Source: Chlamydiota bacterium (lineage in GTDB: Bacteria; Chlamydiota; Chlamydiia; Chlamydiales; Simkaniaceae). Taken from it: DNA of 35,591 bases. Made by a program: the position numbers and the translations under genes. This document shows positions 16,333-24,600 of the stretch, piece by piece. Positions within the stretch are counted from its first letter, which is position 1. The number at the start of each line of letters is the position of its first letter. Location: positions 1 through 35,591 of the forward strand of contig JAJFMH010000080.1 in assembly GCA_021772245.1 (NCBI GenBank). Reading direction: 5' to 3'. Under the pieces are notes generated by a model that was given only the letters and a program-made list of their open reading frames with translations, was not told the origin of the DNA and made no database searches.

Positions 16333-17773
16333 GACCATTTTTTTGAAGGAGCTTTTCTGCGAAAGGATAGCTTTTTTTAGGTAAAAGTGTTCCTGTTGCA
16401 TACGCTAAGTTTGCAAGAGAAACATACCAGCTTTTTTTGGCATCTGCAAGTTGAGACCTGGCATCAGCAACAAGAGCTTGCGATTGAATAAGTTCTACTA
16501 TAGTCCCAGTTCCCACTCGATAAGTTTGCAAGTTGAGTTTGAAATCCTCTTCGGCAGATAGTAAAAATTCACGAGCGTATTCAATTGATTCACGAGCGTA
16601 GGCTACATCATTTTTGTAGTTAGTAACTTCATGATAGATATTGAGCTTTTTTTGTTCGAAATTTGCTTTAGCGACGCCAAGTTTAGATTTAGCAAGTTTA
16701 ATACCATTGGTTAAAAAGTAACCTTGGAAAAGGGGGAAAGTAAAAGATACCGATGCGGTAAAGTCATAGCCATCATTTACTCCATTTCCATAGTAGGTTC
16801 TTCCAAAGTCTAAGTCTCCTGTAACCACCGGATACCTTTTTCTCTCAGCAAGTAAGATTTTAGACTCTTTGGAGCGAATATTTGCCTCTTCTGCAAGAAG
16901 ATCTGGTCTATTATCAATGGCTAAGTGAATAAGTTTTTCAATTTCTTCTACTTCAAAGGTGACGGTTTTTTTGGGATAGTTTTCAATATTAATTTCTTCG
17001 TCTGCAAAGACGCCAAGATCGCTTAGCAATTTGGTGTAGCTATTGGAGAGTTGTTTTTTCTTGCCGACAACGCGAAGCTTTTGTTTAAGAAGTTGCGTTG
17101 TGGCTTGCACCTTATCCGCAATGTCTGCAACGCCGTAATTGAGTTTTTCTAAAACTGCGTCTAGAGTTACCTGGGCGTTATAGACATCTTCATTGGCAGC
17201 TTCAAGTTGGGCGATGGCATCTAGATAGTCATAGTAGTCATTCATGATTTGAGTCATGGTCGTTTGGATTTCTCGATTGTGCATCCAGTCTGCGTTATAT
17301 AAAGTTTGCAAAGCAGCCTCAGACGAAGCCCTTGTTTGTCCAAAATCTAAAATAATATAAGAAAGAGATATCTCTCCATTTACAAGCGTTTCATAAATGA
17401 CACTTCGATCTGTGGATGTATATTCCTCACCTCGCTCCCTCGTATATCCACCATCTAAGTCTGCTAAAATGAAGTCGTTTTTTAATGATTGCCCATATTC
17501 AGCAGAGGCCACGCGAGCGTGGGACCAAGAGGCCTTGGTTTTGGGATTTCGAAGTAGTGTAATGTCAATTAATTCACCCAAAGTGAGAGGAGTTTGTTTA
17601 GAGAGGTACGAAAAATCTTCTTCTGCAGTAATAATTCGTTTAGCAGCTTTTTGCGTTGGAACCCAAATCGAATGTGAATTTTTTGGCGCAAGAGCATATG
17701 GATTTTGAGCATCGCGAATCGTTTGGCAACTATAGAGAAAAAGAAGTAAAGATATACAAGTAAAAACTCTCAA
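16307..17773 (-). CDS. TolC/OprM-type outer-membrane efflux lipoprotein
   Basis: An outer-membrane channel component for type I export or multidrug efflux. It begins with a lipoprotein signal (CISLLLFLYSC) and a lipobox ending at C16. The rest, 488 residues in total, shows the duplicated outer-membrane efflux domain: long helices (LGELIDITLLRNPKTKASWSHARVASAEYGQS near 60-90; IHLAIDNRPDLLAEEANIRSKESKILLAERKRYP near 280-315) with the strands SYIILDFGQTRAS and SFTFPLFQGYF, and the closing helix (YRVGTGTIVELIQSQALVADARSQLADAKKSWYVSLANLAYATG). The start is TTG; no ATG exists nearby in frame. It lies 73 bases downstream of gatB on the same strand, so it may be read from the gat operon. No inner-membrane pump or adaptor gene is adjacent in the window. 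Confidence 0.9.
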   Translation of the reverse strand: MRVFTCISLLLFLYSCQTIRDAQNPYALAPKNSHSIWVPTQKAAKRIITAEEDFSYLSKQTPLTLGELIDITLLRNPKTKASWSHARVASAEYGQSLKNDFILADLDGGYTRERGEEYTSTDRSVIYETLVNGEISLSYIILDFGQTRASSEAALQTLYNADWMHNREIQTTMTQIMNDYYDYLDAIAQLEAANEDVYNAQVTLDAVLEKLNYGVADIADKVQATTQLLKQKLRVVGKKKQLSNSYTKLLSDLGVFADEEINIENYPKKTVTFEVEEIEKLIHLAIDNRPDLLAEEANIRSKESKILLAERKRYPVVTGDLDFGRTYYGNGVNDGYDFTASVSFTFPLFQGYFLTNGIKLAKSKLGVAKANFEQKKLNIYHEVTNYKNDVAYARESIEYAREFLLSAEEDFKLNLQTYRVGTGTIVELIQSQALVADARSQLADAKKSWYVSLANLAYATGTLLPKKSYPFAEKLLQKNGLKVLDGTY

Positions 17774-17846
17774 AACAATATCTACTGGTTTAAATAAAGA
17801 CCCAAATTTAGTAGTAATAAAATTGGTTTTTTAAAGCGATAGAAAA

Positions 17847-19310
17847 TTAATTGAGTTTTTTGAGCAATTGCTCTTTTACAATTTGAGGAGCCGCTTTACC
17901 TTTGCAAAGCTTCATTACTTGTCCAAATAGGTGATGAAAAGCTTTGTCTTTTCCAGCTTTGTAATCTTCAATGGACTGAGGGAATTGGGAAAGCACTTCA
18001 TCAATCAAAGGATCAATTAGCGATGTGTCAGACATTGGTACAAAATCAGGATTTTCTTCGATGAATTTCTCAGGCCCCTTTCCTGGAGTCTGCGCCATAA
18101 GGTCTGCGATGCTTTTTGCAATTTTTCCTGTAACAGTGCCTTTTTCAATCAGGTTGATAAGAGTTGCAATTTGTGTTGGTAATATGCCTGATTTCGGTAG
18201 AGTTTTTCCTGTGTCTTTCATGCGACCAACAAATTCCACAGATATCCAATTGCAAAGCGCTTTGGGATTAGAACATGACTTTAAAGCCTCTTCAAAATAG
18301 TCTGAAAGAGCTTTGTCATTGATTAAAATGGAAGCTGAGTATTCACTAAGTTTTAATACATCGATATAGCGAACAAATCTTTCGCGGGGAAGCTCTGGTA
18401 AATTATTTGCGATGGATTCAATGGTTTTATTAGAGAGAATGATAGGCGGCAAATCAGGTTCTGGAAAATATCGATAATCTTTTGCAGTCTCTTTCGATCG
18501 CATTGGAATTGTTTCTCTTTTTTCCACATCGAATCGAAATGTTCCCGGTTTGATAACATCATTTGGATTCTCTTTTGGTCTTGAGACATATTCTCTGATT
18601 TGTCTTTTGATTTCAGACTCGATCGCAAGTCCCATATTCGTAAAGGAATTGAGATTTTTGATCTCAATTTTATTACGAAGCTCTGTTTCTCCTTTTTTTC
18701 GAACGGAGATATTTACATCCATTCGAAAAGATCCTTCTTCCATATTGCAGTTAGATACGTCAATGTATTCCAAAATCGCTTTGACAGCGCTTGCATAGCT
18801 AATCGCATCTTTTGGAGAATGCATACAAGGCGTAGATACAATCTCTATTAGGGGAGCGCCTGCTCTATTATAATCAACTCCTGAAAAAGAGCTGAAGTGT
18901 TTGAGCATTCCAGCGTCATCTTCTAGATGCGCATGTTCAATATAGAAAGTTTTAGTTTTTCCATCTACATCAGCTTCTACTTTTCCACCGATTACAATAG
19001 GGTGATAAAACTGAGTAATTTGAAAGTTTCTTGGGCTATCTGGATAAAAGTATGATTTACGATCAAATGAGCTTTTATTGGCAATTTGAGCTCCCACAGA
19101 GCAGCCAAACATTACAGCTTTTTTCACAGCTTCTTTGTTGAGAACAGGAAGGGCCCCAATTTGCGCTGTATTTACTATGCCAATGTTTGTATTAGGTTCA
19201 TCCCCAAATCGATTGGGAGAGGAGCAGAAAATTTTAGATCTAGTATTTAACTGGGCATGGATTTCCAGGCCAATTATAGGTTCCCAGTTTTCGTAGAGAG
19301 TATCGCTCAT
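17847..19310 (-). CDS. gatB: Asp-tRNA(Asn)/Glu-tRNA(Gln) amidotransferase subunit B
   Basis: GatB binds the mischarged tRNA and phosphorylates the Glu/Asp carboxylate before amidation, within the GatCAB complex. The start region EPIIGLEIHAQLNTRSKIFC is the family signature, followed by GSFRMDVNISVR and RNKIEIKNLNSF. The C-terminal YqeY-like tRNA-binding tail (AFHHLFGQVMKLCKGKAAPQIV) is complete. The 487-residue length is normal. It follows gatA by five bases on the minus strand. Chlamydiae use this indirect route because they lack GlnRS; in C. trachomatis the genes are adjacent (CT002-CT004). Confidence 0.97.
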   Translation of the reverse strand: MSDTLYENWEPIIGLEIHAQLNTRSKIFCSSPNRFGDEPNTNIGIVNTAQIGALPVLNKEAVKKAVMFGCSVGAQIANKSSFDRKSYFYPDSPRNFQITQFYHPIVIGGKVEADVDGKTKTFYIEHAHLEDDAGMLKHFSSFSGVDYNRAGAPLIEIVSTPCMHSPKDAISYASAVKAILEYIDVSNCNMEEGSFRMDVNISVRKKGETELRNKIEIKNLNSFTNMGLAIESEIKRQIREYVSRPKENPNDVIKPGTFRFDVEKRETIPMRSKETAKDYRYFPEPDLPPIILSNKTIESIANNLPELPRERFVRYIDVLKLSEYSASILINDKALSDYFEEALKSCSNPKALCNWISVEFVGRMKDTGKTLPKSGILPTQIATLINLIEKGTVTGKIAKSIADLMAQTPGKGPEKFIEENPDFVPMSDTSLIDPLIDEVLSQFPQSIEDYKAGKDKAFHHLFGQVMKLCKGKAAPQIVKEQLLKKLN

Positions 19311-19315
19311 AGAAA

Positions 19316-20782
19316 TTACCTTTCTTTGTCAAAGTTTGGTGGGGATAGAGGTAGCTCTAACTCTTTTTCCAAATGGTGTGCAAATCGGAGAACACGTGCG
19401 TCCTCTTTTCTAGGGCCCATAATTTGGATGCCAAGTGGCATACCTGACTCATCAAGTCCACTTGGAATTGATATGGCGGGAATGCCTGCCATGTTTGCGC
19501 AGATGGTATATAAATCTTGCAGGTACATCGAAAGAGGATCTTTGATGGAATTAACCTCAAATGCAGAATGCTGCGTTGTTGGCATTGCAATCACATCACA
19601 AGTTTCAAAGGCTTTATTCATATCCCGAACGATAAGCGCTCGCACTTTTTGCGCTTTTTTATAATAAGCATCTTGAAAACCCGAGGATAGAACAAACGTA
19701 CCAAGCATGACTCGTTGTTTAACCTCTGAGCCAAAGCCTTCTTTGCGTGATAGTTTATAAATTTCATCAAGATTTTTAGCCTCTGTGGATCTAAGTCCAT
19801 AGCGAATACCATCAAATCTAGCTAAGTTAGTAGATGCTTCAGCGCTTGCAATAATATAGTAGATCGGAACAGAGTATTTGAGCTTGTTTAGCTTGATTTC
19901 TTGGATATTAGCCCCAAGGGTTTCGTAGGTTTCTAAAGCTTTGTTAAAAACAGCGCGCTCTTTTTCAGGCATACTTTCTAAAAAATGCCACGGAACACCG
20001 ATGGTCTTTCCCTGGATAGAAGTAGACAATTCGTCAAGATAAGGTTCTTTAGAAAGAGCAAGCGAGGTTGCATCATGTTTACAATGCTGACCTAGAACTT
20101 CCATTGTAAGGGCGATGTCTTCGACGTTGTTTGCAAATGGGCCAATTTGATCAAGAGACGAAGCAAAAGCTACCAGGCCATATCTTGAAACTCTACCATA
20201 GGTAGGCTTGAAGCCATACGTTCCAGTAAAGGCTGCAGGTTGTCTAATAGATCCTCCAGTATCTGTTCCAAGGGAAATTGGAGTGAGCCTTGCAGAAACA
20301 GCGGCAGATGATCCACCAGATGATCCACCAGGCGAAGTATTTAGATCCCAAGGGTTTAATGAAGTTCCATTGATGGATGTTTCAGTAGATGATCCCATTG
20401 CAAACTCATCCAAGTTTGTTTTTCCGATGATAATTGCATCTTCGTTTTCTAAATTTGTAATCACCGTTGCATCATATGGAGAGGTGTAATTTTGTAAAAA
20501 TTTTGATGAGCATGTTGTGATTTTTCCTTTCATGACAATATTGTCTTTAATTGAAATGGGAACGGATGCGAGCTTTCCAAGCGTTTTTCCATCGGCTTTT
20601 TTTTGATCTAGCTTAGCCGCTTTTTCCAGAGCTTCTTCTTTGTAAATTGCGATGAAAGCATTTGTTTTTTGGTTGAGTTTTTCTATTCTTTCTAAAAAGT
20701 AGGTGACGATTTCAACAGATGAAATTTCTCCATTTAAGAAGGAATCGCGAAGTTCAATAGCAGATTTATTGTGCATACTCAC
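19316..20782 (-). CDS. gatA: Asp-tRNA(Asn)/Glu-tRNA(Gln) amidotransferase subunit A
   Basis: GatA is the amidase-signature subunit that hydrolyses glutamine and feeds ammonia to GatB. The catalytic triad is intact: K79 (SIKDNI), cis-Ser S154 (SPGGSSGGSSAA) and nucleophile S178 (GTDTGGSIRQPA). The 488-residue length is usual. The GTG start at 20782 directly abuts the gatC stop (TAG). An ATG two codons later (20776) is an alternative, with AGGTGAG overlapping the junction as a possible Shine-Dalgarno; numbering from GTG matches the canonical K79/S154/S178 positions. Confidence 0.97.
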   Translation of the reverse strand: MSMHNKSAIELRDSFLNGEISSVEIVTYFLERIEKLNQKTNAFIAIYKEEALEKAAKLDQKKADGKTLGKLASVPISIKDNIVMKGKITTCSSKFLQNYTSPYDATVITNLENEDAIIIGKTNLDEFAMGSSTETSINGTSLNPWDLNTSPGGSSGGSSAAVSARLTPISLGTDTGGSIRQPAAFTGTYGFKPTYGRVSRYGLVAFASSLDQIGPFANNVEDIALTMEVLGQHCKHDATSLALSKEPYLDELSTSIQGKTIGVPWHFLESMPEKERAVFNKALETYETLGANIQEIKLNKLKYSVPIYYIIASAEASTNLARFDGIRYGLRSTEAKNLDEIYKLSRKEGFGSEVKQRVMLGTFVLSSGFQDAYYKKAQKVRALIVRDMNKAFETCDVIAMPTTQHSAFEVNSIKDPLSMYLQDLYTICANMAGIPAISIPSGLDESGMPLGIQIMGPRKEDARVLRFAHHLEKELELPLSPPNFDKER

Positions 20783-21076
20783 CTAGAATTGAATGACAGT
20801 TGGAACTTTAACCATACCACCAGTGTGGCTTGGACTATTTGCAAGAAAGGTGTCGCGATTAAGCTCGCTTTGGATTTCATCTTCTCGAAGATCCATTTCT
20901 TCTTCATTTACACTGCAGCACTCTGTAACACCTTGCGTGTCAACTTCAGAAAGCATGTCAATATAGGAAAGAATCGAGCGCATATTCTTTAAAATCGCTT
21001 TTTTCTCATCTTCGTTGCATGCAATTTTGCAAAGATTTTCTAGCTCTTCCAGAGATTTTTCATCAAAGTCTGTCAT
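20783..21076 (-). CDS. gatC: Asp-tRNA(Asn)/Glu-tRNA(Gln) amidotransferase subunit C
   Basis: GatC is the small belt subunit that wraps GatA and holds it to GatB. The 97-residue acidic chain shows the usual pattern: N-terminal helices (LEELENLCKIACNEDEKKAILKNMRSILSYIDMLSEVDTQGV) and the C-terminal extended part (LREDEIQSELNRDTFLANSPSHTGGMVKVPTVI), where FLANSP...G..VP is the family signature. It is first of gatC-gatA-gatB. No Shine-Dalgarno is seen before the ATG at 21076, but an upstream 11-codon frame with a good Shine-Dalgarno overlaps it by ATGA, which may provide translational coupling. Confidence 0.96.
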   Translation of the reverse strand: MTDFDEKSLEELENLCKIACNEDEKKAILKNMRSILSYIDMLSEVDTQGVTECCSVNEEEMDLREDEIQSELNRDTFLANSPSHTGGMVKVPTVIQF

Positions 21077-21108
21077 ATAGCTGCATAGGTTTGTAAAAAG
21101 TTAACCAT
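21073..21108 (-). CDS. possible 11-codon leader ORF overlapping gatC
   Basis: On the minus strand an ATG at 21108 follows AGGAG by eight bases, encodes MVNFLQTYAAI and stops at TGA (21075-21073), which overlaps the gatC ATG as ATGA. gatC itself has no visible Shine-Dalgarno. It could couple translation or sense a metabolite or tRNA; its expression is unproven. One candidate promoter (-10 at 21112-21107) would overlap its start and exclude it from the transcript, so transcription would have to begin further upstream. Confidence 0.35.
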   Translation of the reverse strand: MVNFLQTYAAI

Positions 21109-21135
21109 TGTAATTACTCCTGTTTTCTTGCGCAA
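21107..21135 (-). promoter_or_regulatory. possible promoter of gatC-gatA-gatB
   Basis: Read on the minus strand: TTGCGC (21135-21130), 17-base spacer, TACAAT (21112-21107). A perfect AT palindrome TTTATTTAAATAAA lies a little further upstream near 21155. If this promoter is used, gatC has a leader of only about 25 bases without a Shine-Dalgarno. Confidence 0.4.
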
Positions 21136-21291
21136 TCTCTTTGTAGGGACTTTATTTAAATAAAAGATGACTAAATGCCAAGAAAAAAGTGACAAATGAA
21201 AGATTTTTTTTTAAGATGAAATTTTGTGCCAAGTCGAAACAGTCTTCTTGTCACTTAAGACTTTGATTATTAAACCTTTGGAGGTAAATCG

Positions 21292-21540
21292 ATGAAAGTG
21301 ATTAATTTTTTAGCGCTGCTATTTGTACTAATTGGCGCATTAAACTGGGGTCTTTGGGGCTTTTTTCAGTTTGATTTTGTGGCATGGATTTGTCATGGCA
21401 ATAGCAACTGGATTGCAAGACTTATCTATTCCGTTATTGGATTGTCAGGTCTTTGGGGACTTAGCTTTTTGGGGAAATGCAAGGCAATTTGCTGCCCAAG
21501 TTGCTGCTCTACTGATAAAAAAGATCATGGTGGTCAGTAA
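21292..21540 (+). CDS. DUF378 family small membrane protein
   Basis: An 82-residue inner-membrane protein with two hydrophobic segments (about 4-28, FLALLFVLIGALNWGLWGFF, and 40-60, ARLIYSVIGLSGLWGLSFL) joined by a short loop. The GALNWGLWGFFxFDxVA signature is that of DUF378 (YuzA-like) proteins of unknown function. The C-terminal tail is unusual: KCKAICCPSCCSTDKK has five Cys in about ten residues, which could bind metal or form disulfides. A consensus GGAGG stands eight bases before the ATG, and a strong terminator follows, so it is probably a single-gene transcript divergent from gatC. Confidence 0.88.
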   Translation: MKVINFLALLFVLIGALNWGLWGFFQFDFVAWICHGNSNWIARLIYSVIGLSGLWGLSFLGKCKAICCPSCCSTDKKDHGGQ

Positions 21541-21563
21541 ATATTGCTCAGTTAAGCAATCCT

Positions 21564-21597
21564 AAAAGAGCATGAAAAACTCATGCTCTTTTTTTAA
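21564..21597 (+). terminator. rho-independent terminator after the DUF378 gene
   Basis: A perfect 12-bp stem (21564-21575 with 21581-21592), five-base loop and T-run end transcription before the autotransporter gene. Confidence 0.93.
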
Positions 21598-21619
21598 AAA
21601 ATTTAGATCAGGACATTAA

Positions 21620-24600
21620 ATGAATTCTTGCAAGGTGAAATACTTCCTTATTATGATGACAATTTTGACTAGGTTGGTTTTTACAACGAACTTTGATTGG
21701 AACGTAGATGGGGCTGGAAATTGGAGCGTTGCTGGAAATTGGACTCCAGGTGGCGGTCCTCCCAATACAAGTTCTGATGAGGCTGAAATGGGATCTGTAA
21801 TAACTGGCCCTGTAACCGTAACTGTCGATATTGCTGATTTTGAACTGAATGTACTTACCTTTGATAACGCGAATGCATATACCCTTACTGGAGCAGCAGA
21901 GATTACTCCTGGAGACATCGTTGTAACATCTGGTAGTCATGAAATTCAAACGCCTGTTGATTCTGTTTTTACGATAAGTACTGCAAGCGGAACAACGCTT
22001 ACAATTTCAGGAGCCTTAGATGGTCCTTCTAGTAGTTGGGATAAAAATGGTGATGGAGAATTGATTCTTTCAGGAACTGCAACCAATCCCATAGATACAA
22101 CAGATATAAATATTAATGGTGGAACTCTTACTCTTGCTAAAACAGGGGGCGTTTTTGCATTGCAAGCTGCAACGATTAATGTAGAGTCAGGAGCAACTTT
22201 AAAACTGGATGGAACTACCCAAATTCCAACCACAACAAATGTAATTTTAACAGGCGCAACTTTTGATTTGGATGGTAATAACGCCACGATTGATCAAATA
22301 GGATCTAGGGGAACTTCTTCCAACATGGTAACCCATGCTGGCGGGACCTTATCCATTGGGGGAGCATTTCCAATAGATGTGGATGGTGATTTAAGTTTTG
22401 ATGGACCTATTTCTCTTACAAATGGGACAGTTTCTATATTGGTTCATGATTCTTCAGGGTCTGCAATATCGACCTCTTTTAACGATATTGCATATAGCTC
22501 TGCAAGTATTCAATTTTCAGCCACAGATGCGACTAACCCTATAGATATGACTTTTGCTGGTGTAGTTAGTGGATCTGGCAATATTGTTTTTAGCATGGAA
22601 AATACGGATGCAGATTTTACGCAAAGTTCACCAAATACTTTCACTGGAAAATTGACTTGGGGAGCAAAGGACTTAACCTTAAATGGAACAGCAACATCCA
22701 TACCAAGAGATTTGGACATTGATGACTCGCTTGGATTTGGATCTAAAGTAATTGTTTCACAACCTGGGCAATTTGGTGGAGGTTCAAGTCAATCGGATGT
22801 AACACTTATAAGTGGCGAGCTGGATATTTCGGGATCAACCGGTGGGGAAACCATTCAGTCTTTTGATTTTCAATCTGGCACATACACAGGTGGATCTGAA
22901 ACTCTGACTATAAACGGTACAGGAACAAACGCCCTTACGATGAGGGATGTTACAATCTCTGGGCCCATAGCTTTTACAGGTGGCTCTGATGGAGCGGTGA
23001 AGTTTGACAATACAAATAATGGAACAGCAACCATTTCTGGAACAATAGATCTTGGTGGAATCGCAAGAGAGTTCAATATTGAAAATGGATCTGCATCAAT
23101 TGATATGACAATTTCAGGTGTTATAAGTAATGGCGGGCTTACTAAAGAGGGAGATGGAACACTTTCACTTACAGCAGGATCTAGTAATACCTTTAGTGAT
23201 GATGTTACAATCAATGGTGGAATAATGCGATGTGATAGCTCAGCCACATCTCTTAATGGTTTTGGCATTTCTGTTAATGTCAACGCGGGGGCAACACTCA
23301 TTTCAGCTCAGTCATCCCAAATTTCGAATTTTACGGATTTAGTTATAGATGGTGGAGAGTTTATACTAGAATCGAGTGTTTCTGAATTCACAGGAGCTAA
23401 TGCTCTTTCAAACGGAGCAACAATTACCAAGGAGGGAGCTAATGCAACTACCTTTGGAGGTCAACTTCAATTTACACTTGCTGGCACCTCTACCTTTGAT
23501 GTGAGCGATGCTAGTGGTACTTTGAGTTTAATATCATCTTCGATAAGTGGCACTGGTGGTTTTGAAAAAATTGGACTGGGTACATTAGATTTAGAAGGTC
23601 CTGGAAATTTATTTTCAGGACAAGTAGAGGTTTCAGCTGGAACGCTCACTCTTGATACAAATGGAAACGCTGTTCCTGGAGATCTTTTAATTAGTGGGGG
23701 GACGGTACAACTGCTTGATACAGATCAGATCGGCAATACATCTGATGTTTCTATCACATCAGGTTCATTAGATTTAAATAGCATGGATGATACTTTTAAC
23801 TCCCTTACGGTGTCATCTGGGACGGTATCCAATGTATCCACTCTAACTCTAAATAAAGCTGATGGCGCTGTTGTGGTTACTACTGACTTAGCGCTAGGTG
23901 GAACCGTAGAGTTTGCAGGGGGAGCAAGCGTGAATAGTGTTGTGGATATTTCTGGATCATCCGAGTTAAGCTTTGTAGGTGTGGACCTTGGATCTGAAAC
24001 AAGAGTATTTGGTCCTACAACTGCAAATGATAGCTGCGTTATTACAGGTGTAATTTCTGAATCAGGTGGAACAGGAAGCTTTACGAAAGATGGACTTGGT
24101 CCAGTTACCATTCAAGGTAGCGCATCAAATACTTTTTTAGGAACAACGACAGTTGAACAAGGGATTTTATTATTAGATAATTCCTCGGGCAATGCTATTG
24201 CAGGAGACGTTGTTGTAAATAGTGGTGGAACGCTTTGCTACGAAGGATCAGATCAGATTGCAAATACATCCACTGTGACAGTCTTAGGTGGTACATTAGA
24301 ACTTGATGGAACGATTTCAGATACGGTAAGTGCAATCGATTGTTCGTCTGGAGCTATGATTACAAAAACGGGTAGTGGAACAGGAAGCCTTACAGCGACT
24401 TCTTCAACATTTACGGGTACAACCGCAATAAGTGTTTCTTCGCCATCGGGCGCTTTAACTTTTACATCTCCTATTTCTGGAACTGGAGCGATTAATAAAA
24501 TTGGATCTGGCGAGTTAATTTTAAGTGGTACTGGCAATACAGCAACTGGTCAAACGATGGTATCGGACGGAACACTTGCTCTTAATAGCTCTGGTCAAGC

